Positions 1 to 7,915 of a DNA stretch of 64,000 nucleotides are shown piece after piece. The notes below the pieces were generated by a model. The model saw only the letters and a list, made by a program, of their open reading frames with translations. It was not told where the DNA came from and did not search any database. Position 1 is the stretch's first letter. Each line of letters opens with the position of its first letter. Origin of the DNA: Desulforamulus aeronauticus DSM 10349 (GTDB lineage: Bacteria; Bacillota; Desulfotomaculia; Desulfotomaculales; Desulfotomaculaceae); NCBI RefSeq assembly GCF_900142375.1, contig NZ_FRAR01000010.1, positions 100,611 to 164,610 on the forward strand, written 5' to 3'. The position numbers were made by a program, and so were the translations under genes.

Positions 1-1363
1 TGGCAACCTTGCATAGCCCTGCAATATCTTGATATTTTCCATCAGGAAAATTTTCAGCAAGCAAAGTCCCGCTTCCATCACGAGTTTCAATATCCTTATT
101 ATGATAGAGCCGCACGATGTTGGCAATGTACTCAATCTGTTCAGGTGAAAATTCACGATGGGCGCGATCAATCTGTGTGAAGATATTGCGAGCATCAATG
201 AACATCACCGTATCTTTTCTGGTATGGCGTTCCTTATGATTGTCGAAAAACCAAAGGGTACAGGGCAGTGTCACCGTATAGAAGAAGTTGGAGCCGATTG
301 ATATCATCACATCAACAGCTTGCGACTGAATAATCTTTTTACGGATTTCAAGCTCGCTGCCCCGTGCATCGGCAGCAGAATTAGCCATAACAAAACCAGC
401 TTTACCTTGCCCCGGCTTCATGGCACTGTAAAACTCCTGAATCCACAGATAGTTTGCGTTGTCATTTGTCGGGATGCCAAAAGGATATCGCTTATCGCCT
501 TTAATACGCTCTTTATCAACACCCTTTGCGTTGAAGGGCGGATTGGCCATGACATAATTCATTTTCTGATAGCAACCGTGTACATTTTGATAGTATGTAT
601 TAAACTCCTTTATATCGCCTTCTAATCCATGAACAGCAAGGTTCATTTTACATAGCCGGACGGTATCGGTGATGTTCTCCTGTCCGAATATACTAATATC
701 ACTATTAGCATTCCCACTATGTCGATTCACAAATTTTGCGCTTTGCACAAACATACCGCCGCTGCCACAGGCAGGGTCGAGAATATTCCCTTTGTTCGGT
801 TCCAATATCTCTACGATAAGCTGAACCAGCGTGGTTGGCGTAAAAAATTCGCCACCTTTTTGCCCTTCGGACAAGGCGAACTTACTAAGAAAATACTCAT
901 ATATAGCACCAAAGGTATCACCATTATGCTCTTGCATGTCAATCTCTGAGAATGTTTTCAAAAGAGATAGAAGTAGGTCTTTGGGCACACGAGTATAGTG
1001 TTTATATAACACATCTTTCAACTTTGGGTTCACTTCTTCAATATCTTTCATCGCCTGAATAACAGCTTGCTGGATATCTTCACCTTCTGGAAGATTAAGC
1101 AAATAATTATATCTCGCCTTGGGAGGCACAAACATTACACCGGGCAACCTTTGATAGTCAATTGCGCTCGGCTCTCTCCGGCTGTTTTCAAATTCTTTGT
1201 CAATCACAAGTGATGCCTGTGTAAAACGGTAATCTGCAAATCGCAAAAACACCAGCCCCAAAACTGGAGTAGCATATTCTGACGACTTCAATTTTGAATT
1301 AGTTCTCAGGGCGTCAGCAGCATCCCACAATTTTTTCTCAATTGAACTATTTAATACTGCCAT
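1..1363 (-). CDS. hsdM: Type I restriction-modification DNA methylase HsdM (partial, C-terminus beyond window)
   Basis: Reading the minus strand from an ATG at 1363 gives an uninterrupted frame of 454 codons running off the left edge. It is an N6-adenine methyltransferase of the HsdM family, which transfers a methyl group from S-adenosylmethionine to DNA as part of a HsdRMS complex. Seen directly: an HsdM N-terminal helical region, the SAM motif DPACGSGG in the middle, and the catalytic NPPF motif (codons near 536-550). The family is usually about 500 residues, so only the last stretch is missing. A strong Shine-Dalgarno (AGGGGG) precedes the start by 6 bases. The upstream regulator gene ends 2 bases before, so the two form an operon. 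hsdS and hsdR would lie to the left, outside the window. Confidence 0.9.
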   Translation of the reverse strand, partial: MAVLNSSIEKKLWDAADALRTNSKLKSSEYATPVLGLVFLRFADYRFTQASLVIDKEFENSRREPSAIDYQRLPGVMFVPPKARYNYLLNLPEGEDIQQAVIQAMKDIEEVNPKLKDVLYKHYTRVPKDLLLSLLKTFSEIDMQEHNGDTFGAIYEYFLSKFALSEGQKGGEFFTPTTLVQLIVEILEPNKGNILDPACGSGGMFVQSAKFVNRHSGNANSDISIFGQENITDTVRLCKMNLAVHGLEGDIKEFNTYYQNVHGCYQKMNYVMANPPFNAKGVDKERIKGDKRYPFGIPTNDNANYLWIQEFYSAMKPGQGKAGFVMANSAADARGSELEIRKKIIQSQAVDVMISIGSNFFYTVTLPCTLWFFDNHKERHTRKDTVMFIDARNIFTQIDRAHREFSPEQIEYIANIVRLYHNKDIETRDGSGTLLAENFPDGKYQDIAGLCKVA

Positions 1364-1365
1364 AT

Positions 1366-1584
1366 CTATTCCCCCTGATTATCTTCTTGAAGCATTTCTC
1401 GCGCCTTAATTCCATGTTTCTCACAGAAATCAAAAAACACTGAGCGAGTCATTTTGTTAGGATGAGTTTTTCCGTTTTCCCACCTATTGATGGTCGAAAA
1501 GCTAATTTGTAGGGCGTGTGCCATTTCCTCTTGGCTCATGCCCAGCTTTTCACGCGAATATTTGACGATGGAAGGAAAATTCAT
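1366..1584 (-). CDS. XRE-family helix-turn-helix regulator of the restriction system
   Basis: A protein of about 72 residues with a Cro/CI-type helix-turn-helix: a REKLGMSQEEMA scaffold helix followed by the recognition segment ISFSTINRWENGK. The frame stays open upstream to 1746, but an ATG at 1584 (or 1590) is preferred. GGTGGGGTG sits at the right distance from it, an extended -10 promoter lies just upstream, and the homology starts there. The stop codon is 2 bases from the hsdM start, so it is probably a controller protein that times or autoregulates methylase expression. That role is inferred from position; the DNA-binding fold is visible. Confidence 0.8.
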   Translation of the reverse strand: MNFPSIVKYSREKLGMSQEEMAHALQISFSTINRWENGKTHPNKMTRSVFFDFCEKHGIKAREMLQEDNQGE

Positions 1585-1603
1585 AAACATCACCCCACCG
1601 AAA

Positions 1604-1612
1604 AGTATAGCA
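1604..1612 (-). promoter_or_regulatory. Extended -10 promoter for the XRE-hsdM operon
   Basis: The minus strand reads TGCTATACT, an extended -10 hexamer, with no good -35. It would start transcription about 10 bases before the preferred ATG of the regulator. The direct repeat ATAGCA flanks it, as expected for an operator, but no regulator binding can be shown from sequence. Confidence 0.45.
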
Positions 1613-1652
1613 CATGACATAGCATTGTGTGTATTTTTCGGCAATTTTTTCC

Positions 1653-2122
1653 TCAGCCGGCCACATTGATAATCTGCAACTCCTTTTCTCTTGCATATCT
1701 CACCTGCGCTGTTCCCCCAGTCGGATATACTTGAGCACAAATGCAATAAGCCGACCTATCCACCATATATTGATTCCGCTTTTTCATGCAGCCGTCGGTG
1801 TAATCCTTAGAAGCATAAATAATCTCATCCGCTTCACCAATCAACCCACGATATAGCTTTTCTGTTCTGCGTTCCAAAGTTCATCTTGATTTCTTCAAGG
1901 AAAAGCAAATATCAGCCGGACGTTATACCCCATCTCCTTTTTCGCAACAATCAATGAGGCTGCTATCTGATCAAACCCAAGCGCACCTCCCTATATAAAG
2001 TTTGTTACGCCTTGACTGATGAGGTTATCTACCTCTTGGTTAAGGCGTATTATGATGCGCTTGATTTTATCTTTCGGCAATCTGCGATGCCCTGTAAAAC
2101 AACATGTTTTAGCTTTTTCCAT
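1653..2122 (-). pseudogene. Broken SLOG/DUF1273 (YpsA-like) nucleotide-binding protein
   Basis: From an ATG at 2122 the frame begins MEKAKTCCFTGHRRLPKD, the classic start of the DUF1273/YpsA branch of the SLOG superfamily, and continues with GALGFDQIAASLIVAKK. It is interrupted by TAG at 1991-1993 and TGA at 1895-1897. It then shifts frame near 1877 into a segment ending with GCMKKRNQYMVDRSAY and GGTAQVRYAREK, the family's C-terminal signature. All parts of a protein of about 155 residues are present in order, so this is a recently inactivated gene, not random sequence. SLOG proteins are predicted to bind nucleotide-like ligands and are often encoded near mobile or defence genes. Confidence 0.8.
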
Positions 2123-2320
2123 ATTAATCAATCCCGTCTCAAAATATAATGGGCCTGTCGCAGTAAGACAGCCCCTTTAATATACGCTATGTTATTGTCT
2201 CCTTAACTCACACTATTTTATAAAAAACCCTCAATAACCGTTTTTATCTCTTTAAAAGGGAACTTTATTATTAATCCATACCATATTTAATGATTGAGGA
2301 AATCCCATGAATATATGTAT

Positions 2321-2569
2321 TTATAGTAACATCCTTTTACCCCCAGTATCCCTTAGAAAAAGGATGTAATCGTCTATCAAATCCCTGGTAACATTAAATA
2401 CTTTTAATTCTTCTAGGTTTACAAACTTACTAAATGTCCTGCAGCTCACCTTATAAAACTGAATTGTATACTCTGATAGATTGTTAACCTTTTGTTTCTG
2501 TAACTCCACAAATGCTAAATCCTGGTTCTTTAACATACTCTTTCGTTTAAGTCCATTTTTTGATTTCAT
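2321..2569 (-). pseudogene. Tyrosine recombinase/integrase, N-terminal fragment
   Basis: An 82-codon frame whose residues from about 20 on (LSEYTIQFYKVSCRTFSKF, then LIDDYILFLRDTG) match the SAM-like core-binding domain of phage integrases. The catalytic R-H-R-Y domain is entirely absent and the frame stops right after LRDTG, where intact relatives continue into the next helix. Start chosen at the ATG at 2569 because AAAGGAG lies 8 bases upstream. It is therefore a gene remnant. It lies beside the 3' end of guaA, which suggests it belonged to an element integrated there. Confidence 0.7.
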
Positions 2570-2612
2570 AGTACCAGCTCCTTTGAGTTTCTCCTTTTGC
2601 TGGTAAAACAAA

Positions 2613-2662
2613 ACTGGTGGTTTAGATGACCTAAAAAACAGTCAAAATTCTAAACCACCAGT
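2613..2662. repeat. Perfect 14-bp inverted repeat upstream of the integrase fragment
   Basis: ACTGGTGGTTTAGA at 2613-2626 is matched exactly by its reverse complement at 2649-2662, separated by 22 bases. There is no T-run right after either arm, so it is a poor terminator. It may be an operator, a recombinase arm site or an element end. Confidence 0.6.
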
Positions 2663-2719
2663 ACAAAGAAATCAAACCTATCTAACCCTTATAAACCAAG
2701 GCATTACGCCACCTCAATC

Positions 2720-4261
2720 CTACTCCCACTCAATGGTGCCAGGAGGCTTGGAGGTGATGTCATAAACCACTCGGTTAATCTCGGCCACCTCGTTCACCAG
2801 GCGAGTGGAGATATTGCCCAGGATGTCGTGAGGAATCTTAGCCCAGTCGGCAGTCATGCCATCGTGGCTGTAGACAGCCCGTACTACGGCAGCATAAGCA
2901 TAGGTACGACCGTCACCCATGACACCAACACTGCGCATATCGGGCAGAACGGCAAAGTATTGCCAGATTTCCCTATCTAAGCCTGCCCGCTTGATTTCAT
3001 CGGTAACCACGAAATCTGCTTCCCGCAAAATCTCCAGCTTCGGCTTAGTAATCTCTCCCAGAATCCTTACTGCAAGACCTGGGCCGGGGAAAGGCTGGCG
3101 CCAAACAATTTCAGCGGGTAGGCCTAATTCCTCACCCAGCCGACGAACTTCGTCCTTAAACAGCCAGCGTAGGGGTTCCACCAATTCAAATTTCATATCT
3201 TCGGGCAGTCCCCCCACGTTATGGTGGGATTTAATCACCGCTGCCGTGGCAGTGCCACTTTCCACCACGTCGGGATACAGGGTGCCCTGTACAAGAAAAT
3301 CAATTTCGCCTAGTTTTCTGGATTCTTCCTCAAACACTCGGATAAATTCAGTACCAATGATCTTCCGTTTTTGTTCCGGGTCGGTAACACCCTTTAATTT
3401 TTCCAGGAAACGCTCGGAAGCATCCACATGCACCAGTTTAATATTAAATAAGTCACGGAAGGTCTTGACTACCTGCTCGGCCTCATTTTTCCTCAACAAC
3501 CCGTGATCCACAAAGACGCAGGTGAGATTATCGCCCACTGCTCGGTGTACCAATACGGCTGCTACCGAAGAGTCCACACCGCCACTCAGGGCGCAAAGTA
3601 CTTTGCGGTTACCTACCCGTTGCTTGACCTCCTGAATGGCTTCTGTGGAGAAAGAACCCATATTCCAGGTGCCACTGCAGCTACAGATAGCAAAGAGGAA
3701 GTTCTTTAATATTTCTGTACCCCTGGGGGTATGTAAAACTTCCGGGTGGAACTGCACTGCATAAAGACTTCTTTCTTTATTGGCCATGGCTGCAATGGGA
3801 GCCTTATCAGTGCTGGCAGTTATTTCAAAACCCGGAGGAACTGCCTCTACGCGGTCTCCATGGCTCATCCAGCATTCTTCATCTGCTGCCAATCCTTTAA
3901 ATAAATTATCACACTGAACGATCTTCAGGTTGGTACGGCCATACTCGTGATCTTCTGCAGAAACTACTTTACCCTGCAGTTGGTGGGTCATGAGTTGCAT
4001 ACCGTAGCAAATGCCCAATACTGGAACACCTAGTTCGTATACCCGTGGATCAATGGTAGGTGCATTCTCCCCGTAAACACTGGACGGTCCACCAGAGAAA
4101 ATAATACCCTTGGGCTGTTTTGCTTTAATTTTATCGATTGCTACGTTATAAGGTTCAATTTCGCAGTATACATTGCAATCCCTAATGCGGCGAGCAATAA
4201 GTTGGGTGTATTGCCCTCCAAAGTCCAGGACTAAAATCAGTTCCTGTTCGGCTAAAGACAT
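2720..4261 (-). CDS. guaA: GMP synthase (glutamine-hydrolysing)
   Basis: Full-length 513-residue GuaA, which converts XMP to GMP using ATP and the amide of glutamine. The N-terminal class I amidotransferase has the nucleophile Cys85 in GICYGMQ and the His172/Glu174 pair in QFHPE. The ATP-pyrophosphatase domain carries the P-loop LSGGVDSS near residue 226, and the C-terminal dimerisation domain ends in the invariant PPGTIEWE. It lies 12 bases downstream of hpt in the same direction, so salvage and de novo routes to GMP share a transcript. Its 3' end, facing the integrase fragment, is a documented attachment site for genomic islands in other bacteria. Confidence 0.97.
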   Translation of the reverse strand: MSLAEQELILVLDFGGQYTQLIARRIRDCNVYCEIEPYNVAIDKIKAKQPKGIIFSGGPSSVYGENAPTIDPRVYELGVPVLGICYGMQLMTHQLQGKVVSAEDHEYGRTNLKIVQCDNLFKGLAADEECWMSHGDRVEAVPPGFEITASTDKAPIAAMANKERSLYAVQFHPEVLHTPRGTEILKNFLFAICSCSGTWNMGSFSTEAIQEVKQRVGNRKVLCALSGGVDSSVAAVLVHRAVGDNLTCVFVDHGLLRKNEAEQVVKTFRDLFNIKLVHVDASERFLEKLKGVTDPEQKRKIIGTEFIRVFEEESRKLGEIDFLVQGTLYPDVVESGTATAAVIKSHHNVGGLPEDMKFELVEPLRWLFKDEVRRLGEELGLPAEIVWRQPFPGPGLAVRILGEITKPKLEILREADFVVTDEIKRAGLDREIWQYFAVLPDMRSVGVMGDGRTYAYAAVVRAVYSHDGMTADWAKIPHDILGNISTRLVNEVAEINRVVYDITSKPPGTIEWE

Positions 4262-4273
4262 GCCATGTCCTCC

Positions 4274-4813
4274 TTAAATCTGGTAAATTTCTGGTTTTAA
4301 TACAGCAATATAGGGTAAATTACGGTATCTCTCGTTATAATCCAAACCATAACCCACCACAAATTCATCGGGAATGGAGAAACCATTATAATCAATAGGT
4401 ACCTCCACTTTACGGCGGCTAGGCTTGTCCAACAACGTACAAACTTTCAAACTAGCAGGTCCCCGGGCTTTGATGTTTTCTACTAAATACTGCAAGGTTA
4501 GACCGGTATCCACAATGTCCTCCACAATAATGACATGTCTGCCATGGATGCTTTTATCCAAATCCTTTAAAATACGTACTGCTCCGGAAGAAACAGTACC
4601 GGCTCCATAACTGGATACTGCCATAAAATCAAAAAAAGTGGGAACATTGATATGGCGCACCAAATCAGCTAAAAAGACCATGGCACCCTTCAAAATCCCT
4701 ACCATCAGGATACTTTCACCCTGGTAGTCCTGAGAAATCTGCAGGGCCAACTGAGCTACCCGCTCTTTGATGTGCTCTTCATCTAACAGTATTTTTTCCA
4801 CATCGGGATGCAT
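4274..4813 (-). CDS. hpt: Hypoxanthine phosphoribosyltransferase
   Basis: A protein of about 179 residues that salvages hypoxanthine and guanine to IMP and GMP with PRPP. The PRPP-binding signature VIIVEDIVDTGLTL lies at residues 94-107 and the family start MHPDVEKIL is present. The frame is open further upstream, but the ATG at 4813 has AAGGAGTG 6 bases before it and matches the usual N-terminus, so it is used here. It is the first gene of an hpt-guaA pair. Confidence 0.95.
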   Translation of the reverse strand: MHPDVEKILLDEEHIKERVAQLALQISQDYQGESILMVGILKGAMVFLADLVRHINVPTFFDFMAVSSYGAGTVSSGAVRILKDLDKSIHGRHVIIVEDIVDTGLTLQYLVENIKARGPASLKVCTLLDKPSRRKVEVPIDYNGFSIPDEFVVGYGLDYNERYRNLPYIAVLKPEIYQI

Positions 4814-4933
4814 GTTTTTCACTCCTTGCCAATATTCTACCAACAGAGCATAACAAAAAAGTCTTTTTTTCGTCAATAGGCGTCATAAAAACTTCCTTTT
4901 TTATTCTCATGTTTAGGTTCTCCTGGAGTCCCA

Positions 4934-4963
4934 TTAAAAATGCCGTTCTTGTCAAGAACGGCC
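4934..4963 (-). terminator. Rho-independent terminator after the 236-residue membrane protein gene
   Basis: A near-perfect hairpin GCCGTTCTTG/CAAGAACGGC (4942-4962) is followed on the minus strand by ATTTTTAA. It lies just past the stop codon at 4971 and before hpt, separating the two transcripts. Confidence 0.75.
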
Positions 4964-4970
4964 AAATAAT

Positions 4971-5681
4971 TTATTGCTGTTCCACTGGAACATCAATTTT
5001 TAAAACTCCGTTATAATCCCAAAGTTTAATGAGGATTTCTAAACCACCGGGGTCACTACCCACTTTGTTAGCTCGGATGGTGGCCTGACGGATGGTGAGT
5101 TCATTTTTATCTACCCACACCTTATAATAAAAATCATCAAATTGATCTTCTAAAAAAACATTCTCTACGTTAGGTTTCAGCTCATAGACCAAACATTTAG
5201 TGCCATCTAACCGTTCTTCACCCACCAAGGATTGTTCGGGTATATCTTTAAAATTAAAATTGGCTAACGGATTTAATTCGCTTACAAACAACTCTGTTTG
5301 GGACATCTTCATATCTTTTAGGGTAAGCCATTTACCGGAGAAGGGGTCCTTCATGTAAGTATTGTTGTCTATCTGAGTAAATTCAACCGGGGTCTTAAGA
5401 ACTGTCCCCTTAATATGTACCTTGTCCGGCAATACTCGCTCACCCTCAACCTTGCTGTAAAACTCATTTTCCCCTACCAGTTTCGATTCCACCACAAAGC
5501 GAAAACTCTGACTGGCAAAGGTTTTATCCAAGGCTTCTTCCAAGGTTTTTGCCTCATCTACACGGGTGGTTCCGAAAAACCAAAACTTACTGATGACAAT
5601 CATCAGTAAAATTAATCCAGCAACCGCCGCAATTGGTCCAAGCCTGCGTCTATTTAAGAATATCCATCTTGGTGTGAGCAC
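4971..5681 (-). CDS. Membrane-anchored protein, outer-leaflet domain, function unknown
   Basis: A 236-residue protein beginning at GTG (GGGGGGG six bases upstream). A single hydrophobic segment at about residues 14-34 follows an RNRRR-type basic start, so the bulk of the protein should lie outside the membrane. The outer part has alternating strands with EGERV, TYMKDPFSGKWL and KCLVYELK. This resembles the LolA/LppX-like single-sheet lipoprotein folds (DUF6612-type) that hold hydrophobic ligands. That resemblance is by pattern only. There is no lipobox cysteine near the start. It is single and convergent to nothing obvious; the plus-strand mazG gene diverges from it. Confidence 0.6.
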   Translation of the reverse strand: MLTPRWIFLNRRRLGPIAAVAGLILLMIVISKFWFFGTTRVDEAKTLEEALDKTFASQSFRFVVESKLVGENEFYSKVEGERVLPDKVHIKGTVLKTPVEFTQIDNNTYMKDPFSGKWLTLKDMKMSQTELFVSELNPLANFNFKDIPEQSLVGEERLDGTKCLVYELKPNVENVFLEDQFDDFYYKVWVDKNELTIRQATIRANKVGSDPGGLEILIKLWDYNGVLKIDVPVEQQ

Positions 5682-5803
5682 AATTAACCCCCCCAGGTGC
5701 TTTGTTCTTGTTTAATAATACGGTTAAAAGGGATACTTTATGCCAATAACACACCCAACACATGAAAAAGGCTCCAGGGGTAACAATATAAGGGAGTCAA
5801 TGG

Positions 5804-5809
5804 TATAAT
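5804..5809 (+). promoter_or_regulatory. -10 box before the MazG-like gene
   Basis: TATAAT lies 41 bases before the GTG start at 5850. The -35 region (TAACAA, 17 bases upstream) is weak, so this is only a likely promoter. Confidence 0.4.
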
Positions 5810-5849
5810 ATACCTGTATCATTTCGTTGGATAATTTGGAGGGGTTTCT

Positions 5850-6179
5850 GTGAGTCTTAAGGATATGCAAAATGATGTAGATGGCTGGATCAGTCAGTTT
5901 GAGGAGGGCTACTGGCACCCCCTTTCCATGCTGGCCAGGTTAACAGAGGAAGTGGGTGAACTGGCCCGGGAGGTCAATCACCATTATGGCCAAAAGCCTA
6001 AGAAAGAGGAGGAAGCAGAGGGAAACCTAGCTTTGGAACTGGCGGATATTTTGTTCATTATCGGCTGTTTTGCTAATTCCTTAAACATCGACCTGGACAA
6101 GGCCTTTCAAGATATGATGAATAAATATCGGGAACGGGACAGCAACCGCTGGACCCGCATCCAACCTGAGGAACAGTAG
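5850..6179 (+). CDS. MazG-like nucleotide pyrophosphohydrolase
   Basis: A 109-residue single-domain protein of the all-alpha NTP pyrophosphatase superfamily. The metal-binding pattern is visible: EEVGELAREV (E-x2-E type) and, after a helix, ELADILFIIGC (E-x2-D type). Such enzymes cleave non-canonical NTPs to NMP and pyrophosphate. GTG start preferred because GGAGGGG precedes it by 6 bases. The next gene starts 14 bases downstream in the same direction. The length fits the short YpjD/MazG-like group, not full MazG. Confidence 0.85.
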   Translation: MSLKDMQNDVDGWISQFEEGYWHPLSMLARLTEEVGELAREVNHHYGQKPKKEEEAEGNLALELADILFIIGCFANSLNIDLDKAFQDMMNKYRERDSNRWTRIQPEEQ

Positions 6180-6193
6180 GAGGGTGTCTTCGA

Positions 6194-6625
6194 ATGGCTA
6201 AAATAGTTCTACTTAAAAAAGCAGGTAGTCTTCATCCTCTGTCCATCCTGGACAGGCTAACCAAGGACTTCCTACAAGAAGATTATATTCTTTCCCATGG
6301 GTTTACTAACCTGGGTGTTTTACTGGGACGCATGAAAGCACTTAGTGAAAATTCCCACAATGCTCCCCTACCGGTCTTCACTCTGTATCCTGGTGGTGAC
6401 TGTTCATTTATCAACACGCTGAAAGATAAGAGCAGTCTCCTACAAAAGGTGGCCAATGGTGAACACTCTACCCTAAGCTTGTTAAAGCAAGTTGTTCTAG
6501 AGACTATCCTCGGCTTTAGCCAACATGAGCAAGCTGATCTCATCTCCTACTCAGACGATCTCCTAGCCGCCTTGCAAGCCGTAGAAGACGGTCAATATGC
6601 CCTGGCTTTGATCATTCATGAATAA
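6194..6625 (+). CDS. DUF1015 C-terminal-like protein, short
   Basis: A 143-residue protein. Its second half (LSLLKQVVLETILGF, then ISYSDDLLAALQAVEDGQYALALII) reads like the C-terminal part of DUF1015 proteins, where a LHxLILExxLG segment is followed by D-x2-EA and an A-F-L strand. Normal DUF1015 proteins are about 400 residues, so this is either a trimmed paralogue or a domain in its own right. It is probably co-transcribed with the MazG-like gene. No catalytic role is known; the assignment is by pattern recognition only. Confidence 0.5.
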   Translation: MAKIVLLKKAGSLHPLSILDRLTKDFLQEDYILSHGFTNLGVLLGRMKALSENSHNAPLPVFTLYPGGDCSFINTLKDKSSLLQKVANGEHSTLSLLKQVVLETILGFSQHEQADLISYSDDLLAALQAVEDGQYALALIIHE

Positions 6626-6649
6626 AAAAACGCTAACGAACACTAAAAA

Positions 6650-6688
6650 CTAAGCCTCCACTAGTCTCAGACACCGACGGAGGCTTAG
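6650..6688. terminator. Bidirectional terminator at the end of the fla/che operon
   Basis: Ten-base arms CTAAGCCTCC (6650-6659) and GGAGGCTTAG (6679-6688) are perfectly complementary. On the minus strand the stem is followed by TTTTTA, 10 bases past the fliY stop. On the plus strand it is followed by a CCCTTTTATT stretch. It thus ends both converging transcripts. Its sequence belongs to a recurring element (see 8919 and 62876). Confidence 0.8.
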
Positions 6689-6697
6689 CTTGCCCTT

Positions 6698-7915
6698 TTA
6701 TTTACTTAAACGCTTAATTCTCTCCATAGGGCTAATGATATTGGTGATACGAATACCAAAATTTTCATTGACGACCACCACTTCACCGGTGGCCACCAGC
6801 GTTCCGTTCACCAGTACTTCCACAGGCTCATCGGCTATTGCATCCAGCTCAACTACCGAACCGGGAGCTATTTTCAGTACATCTTTGATGGGACGCTTGG
6901 TTCTGCCCAAAACTACACTTACCCGGAGTGGGATGTCCAAAATCAACTCTAAATTTCTCTGCTCCAGAGATCCCAGTGAAGGCGCTTTGTATTCCTGTAC
7001 CACACTGGATGGCTGTGATACAATCGGCGCTTGTGCCGGAGGTGGCGCAGGCGGCCGTTCATCTTCCACCAGCAAAGCAGCCAACGGATCCAAACCGTCG
7101 GTTTTGATAGATGCAGGAGCTGTCTGTTGTGCCTGAGGAGCAGCAGCTTCTTCCACGCCAAAGATATCCATCAGCAAAAGACTAGCCTCTTCTTTGGCCG
7201 TGTCTACGCTCATGATTTGCATAATCTCGGTATCCACCAGTTCACCGATCTTCATGGAGAAGGAAACAACTACAATTACATCTTCTATATCCTCCGGCGG
7301 TTGCGCCAAAGGATCTCCTTGTGTTTTTAATAAATTGGTTTGCGGTGGCGAAATGTTAATGGGCCGATGAAACATTTGCGATAAAGAAGTAGCCGCCGTA
7401 CCAATCATCATATTCATAGCCTCTGAGGCCGCACTAATCTCCAGATCCGATATTTCTTCGGACAAGGGGGTCCCTCCCCCACCCATCATTAAACTGGCCA
7501 TGGTGGCAGCATCATTCAGTCGAATTACCAGTAAATTGTACCCATTAAGGCCTTCACTAAAATCCACTTTAATGACGAGATAAGGAACCGTAAAAGAATC
7601 AAATAATTCCTGCTTGGTGAGAATCTTTACCTTCGGACTGGTAATATTCACCTTTTGGCTTAATATTTCAGACAGGGTAGTGGAGGCAGAGCCCATGGAG
7701 ATATTACCAATTTCCCCCAAAGCATCTATTTCCTCCGGTGATAACAAGTTGGCGATATCTACAGACTCAATGGCCGGAGCACCTACCGAGGGCTCTAACG
7801 GAAGATCGGTTTCCGGTAGTGCCTCCTCTGGCACCTGAGGAATTTCCTCATCTACACTTGTTACTTGACCCTTCATTAAAGCATCTATTTCTTCCTGGCT
7901 TAATAGCTTAGACAA
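6698..7915 (-). CDS. fliY: Flagellar motor switch phosphatase FliY
   Basis: A 405-residue switch protein at the end of the operon. It starts with a CheY-P-binding peptide (LLSQEEIDALM). A CheC-type phosphatase region follows, with two active-site helices (EIDALGEIGNISMGSA and AASEAMNMMIGTAATSL). Then comes a proline-rich linker and a C-terminal FliN/SpoA domain ending EVVVVNENFGIRITNII. It dephosphorylates CheY-P at the switch and builds the C-ring. The TTG start at 7915 overlaps the fliM stop and has AGGAGG upstream. A separate small FliN is also encoded at 21.9 kb, so the C-ring has two SpoA-domain proteins. Confidence 0.95.
   Translation of the reverse strand: MSKLLSQEEIDALMKGQVTSVDEEIPQVPEEALPETDLPLEPSVGAPAIESVDIANLLSPEEIDALGEIGNISMGSASTTLSEILSQKVNITSPKVKILTKQELFDSFTVPYLVIKVDFSEGLNGYNLLVIRLNDAATMASLMMGGGGTPLSEEISDLEISAASEAMNMMIGTAATSLSQMFHRPINISPPQTNLLKTQGDPLAQPPEDIEDVIVVVSFSMKIGELVDTEIMQIMSVDTAKEEASLLLMDIFGVEEAAAPQAQQTAPASIKTDGLDPLAALLVEDERPPAPPPAQAPIVSQPSSVVQEYKAPSLGSLEQRNLELILDIPLRVSVVLGRTKRPIKDVLKIAPGSVVELDAIADEPVEVLVNGTLVATGEVVVVNENFGIRITNIISPMERIKRLSK

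Noticed and set aside
320..949. Two small plus-strand frames in the first kilobase
   Set aside because: Both are antisense to the continuous hsdM frame.
1366..1746. A 126-residue form of the XRE regulator
   Set aside because: The first 52-54 residues have no family match and lie upstream of a promoter and Shine-Dalgarno that serve the shorter form.
1895..1897. TGA as a selenocysteine codon in the SLOG gene
   Set aside because: The gene also has a TAG and a frameshift, and no SECIS-like hairpin was evident, so decay is the simpler reading.
2919..3506. A 195-codon plus-strand frame inside guaA
   Set aside because: It is antisense to highly conserved guaA codons, with Ser/Arg-rich shadow composition.
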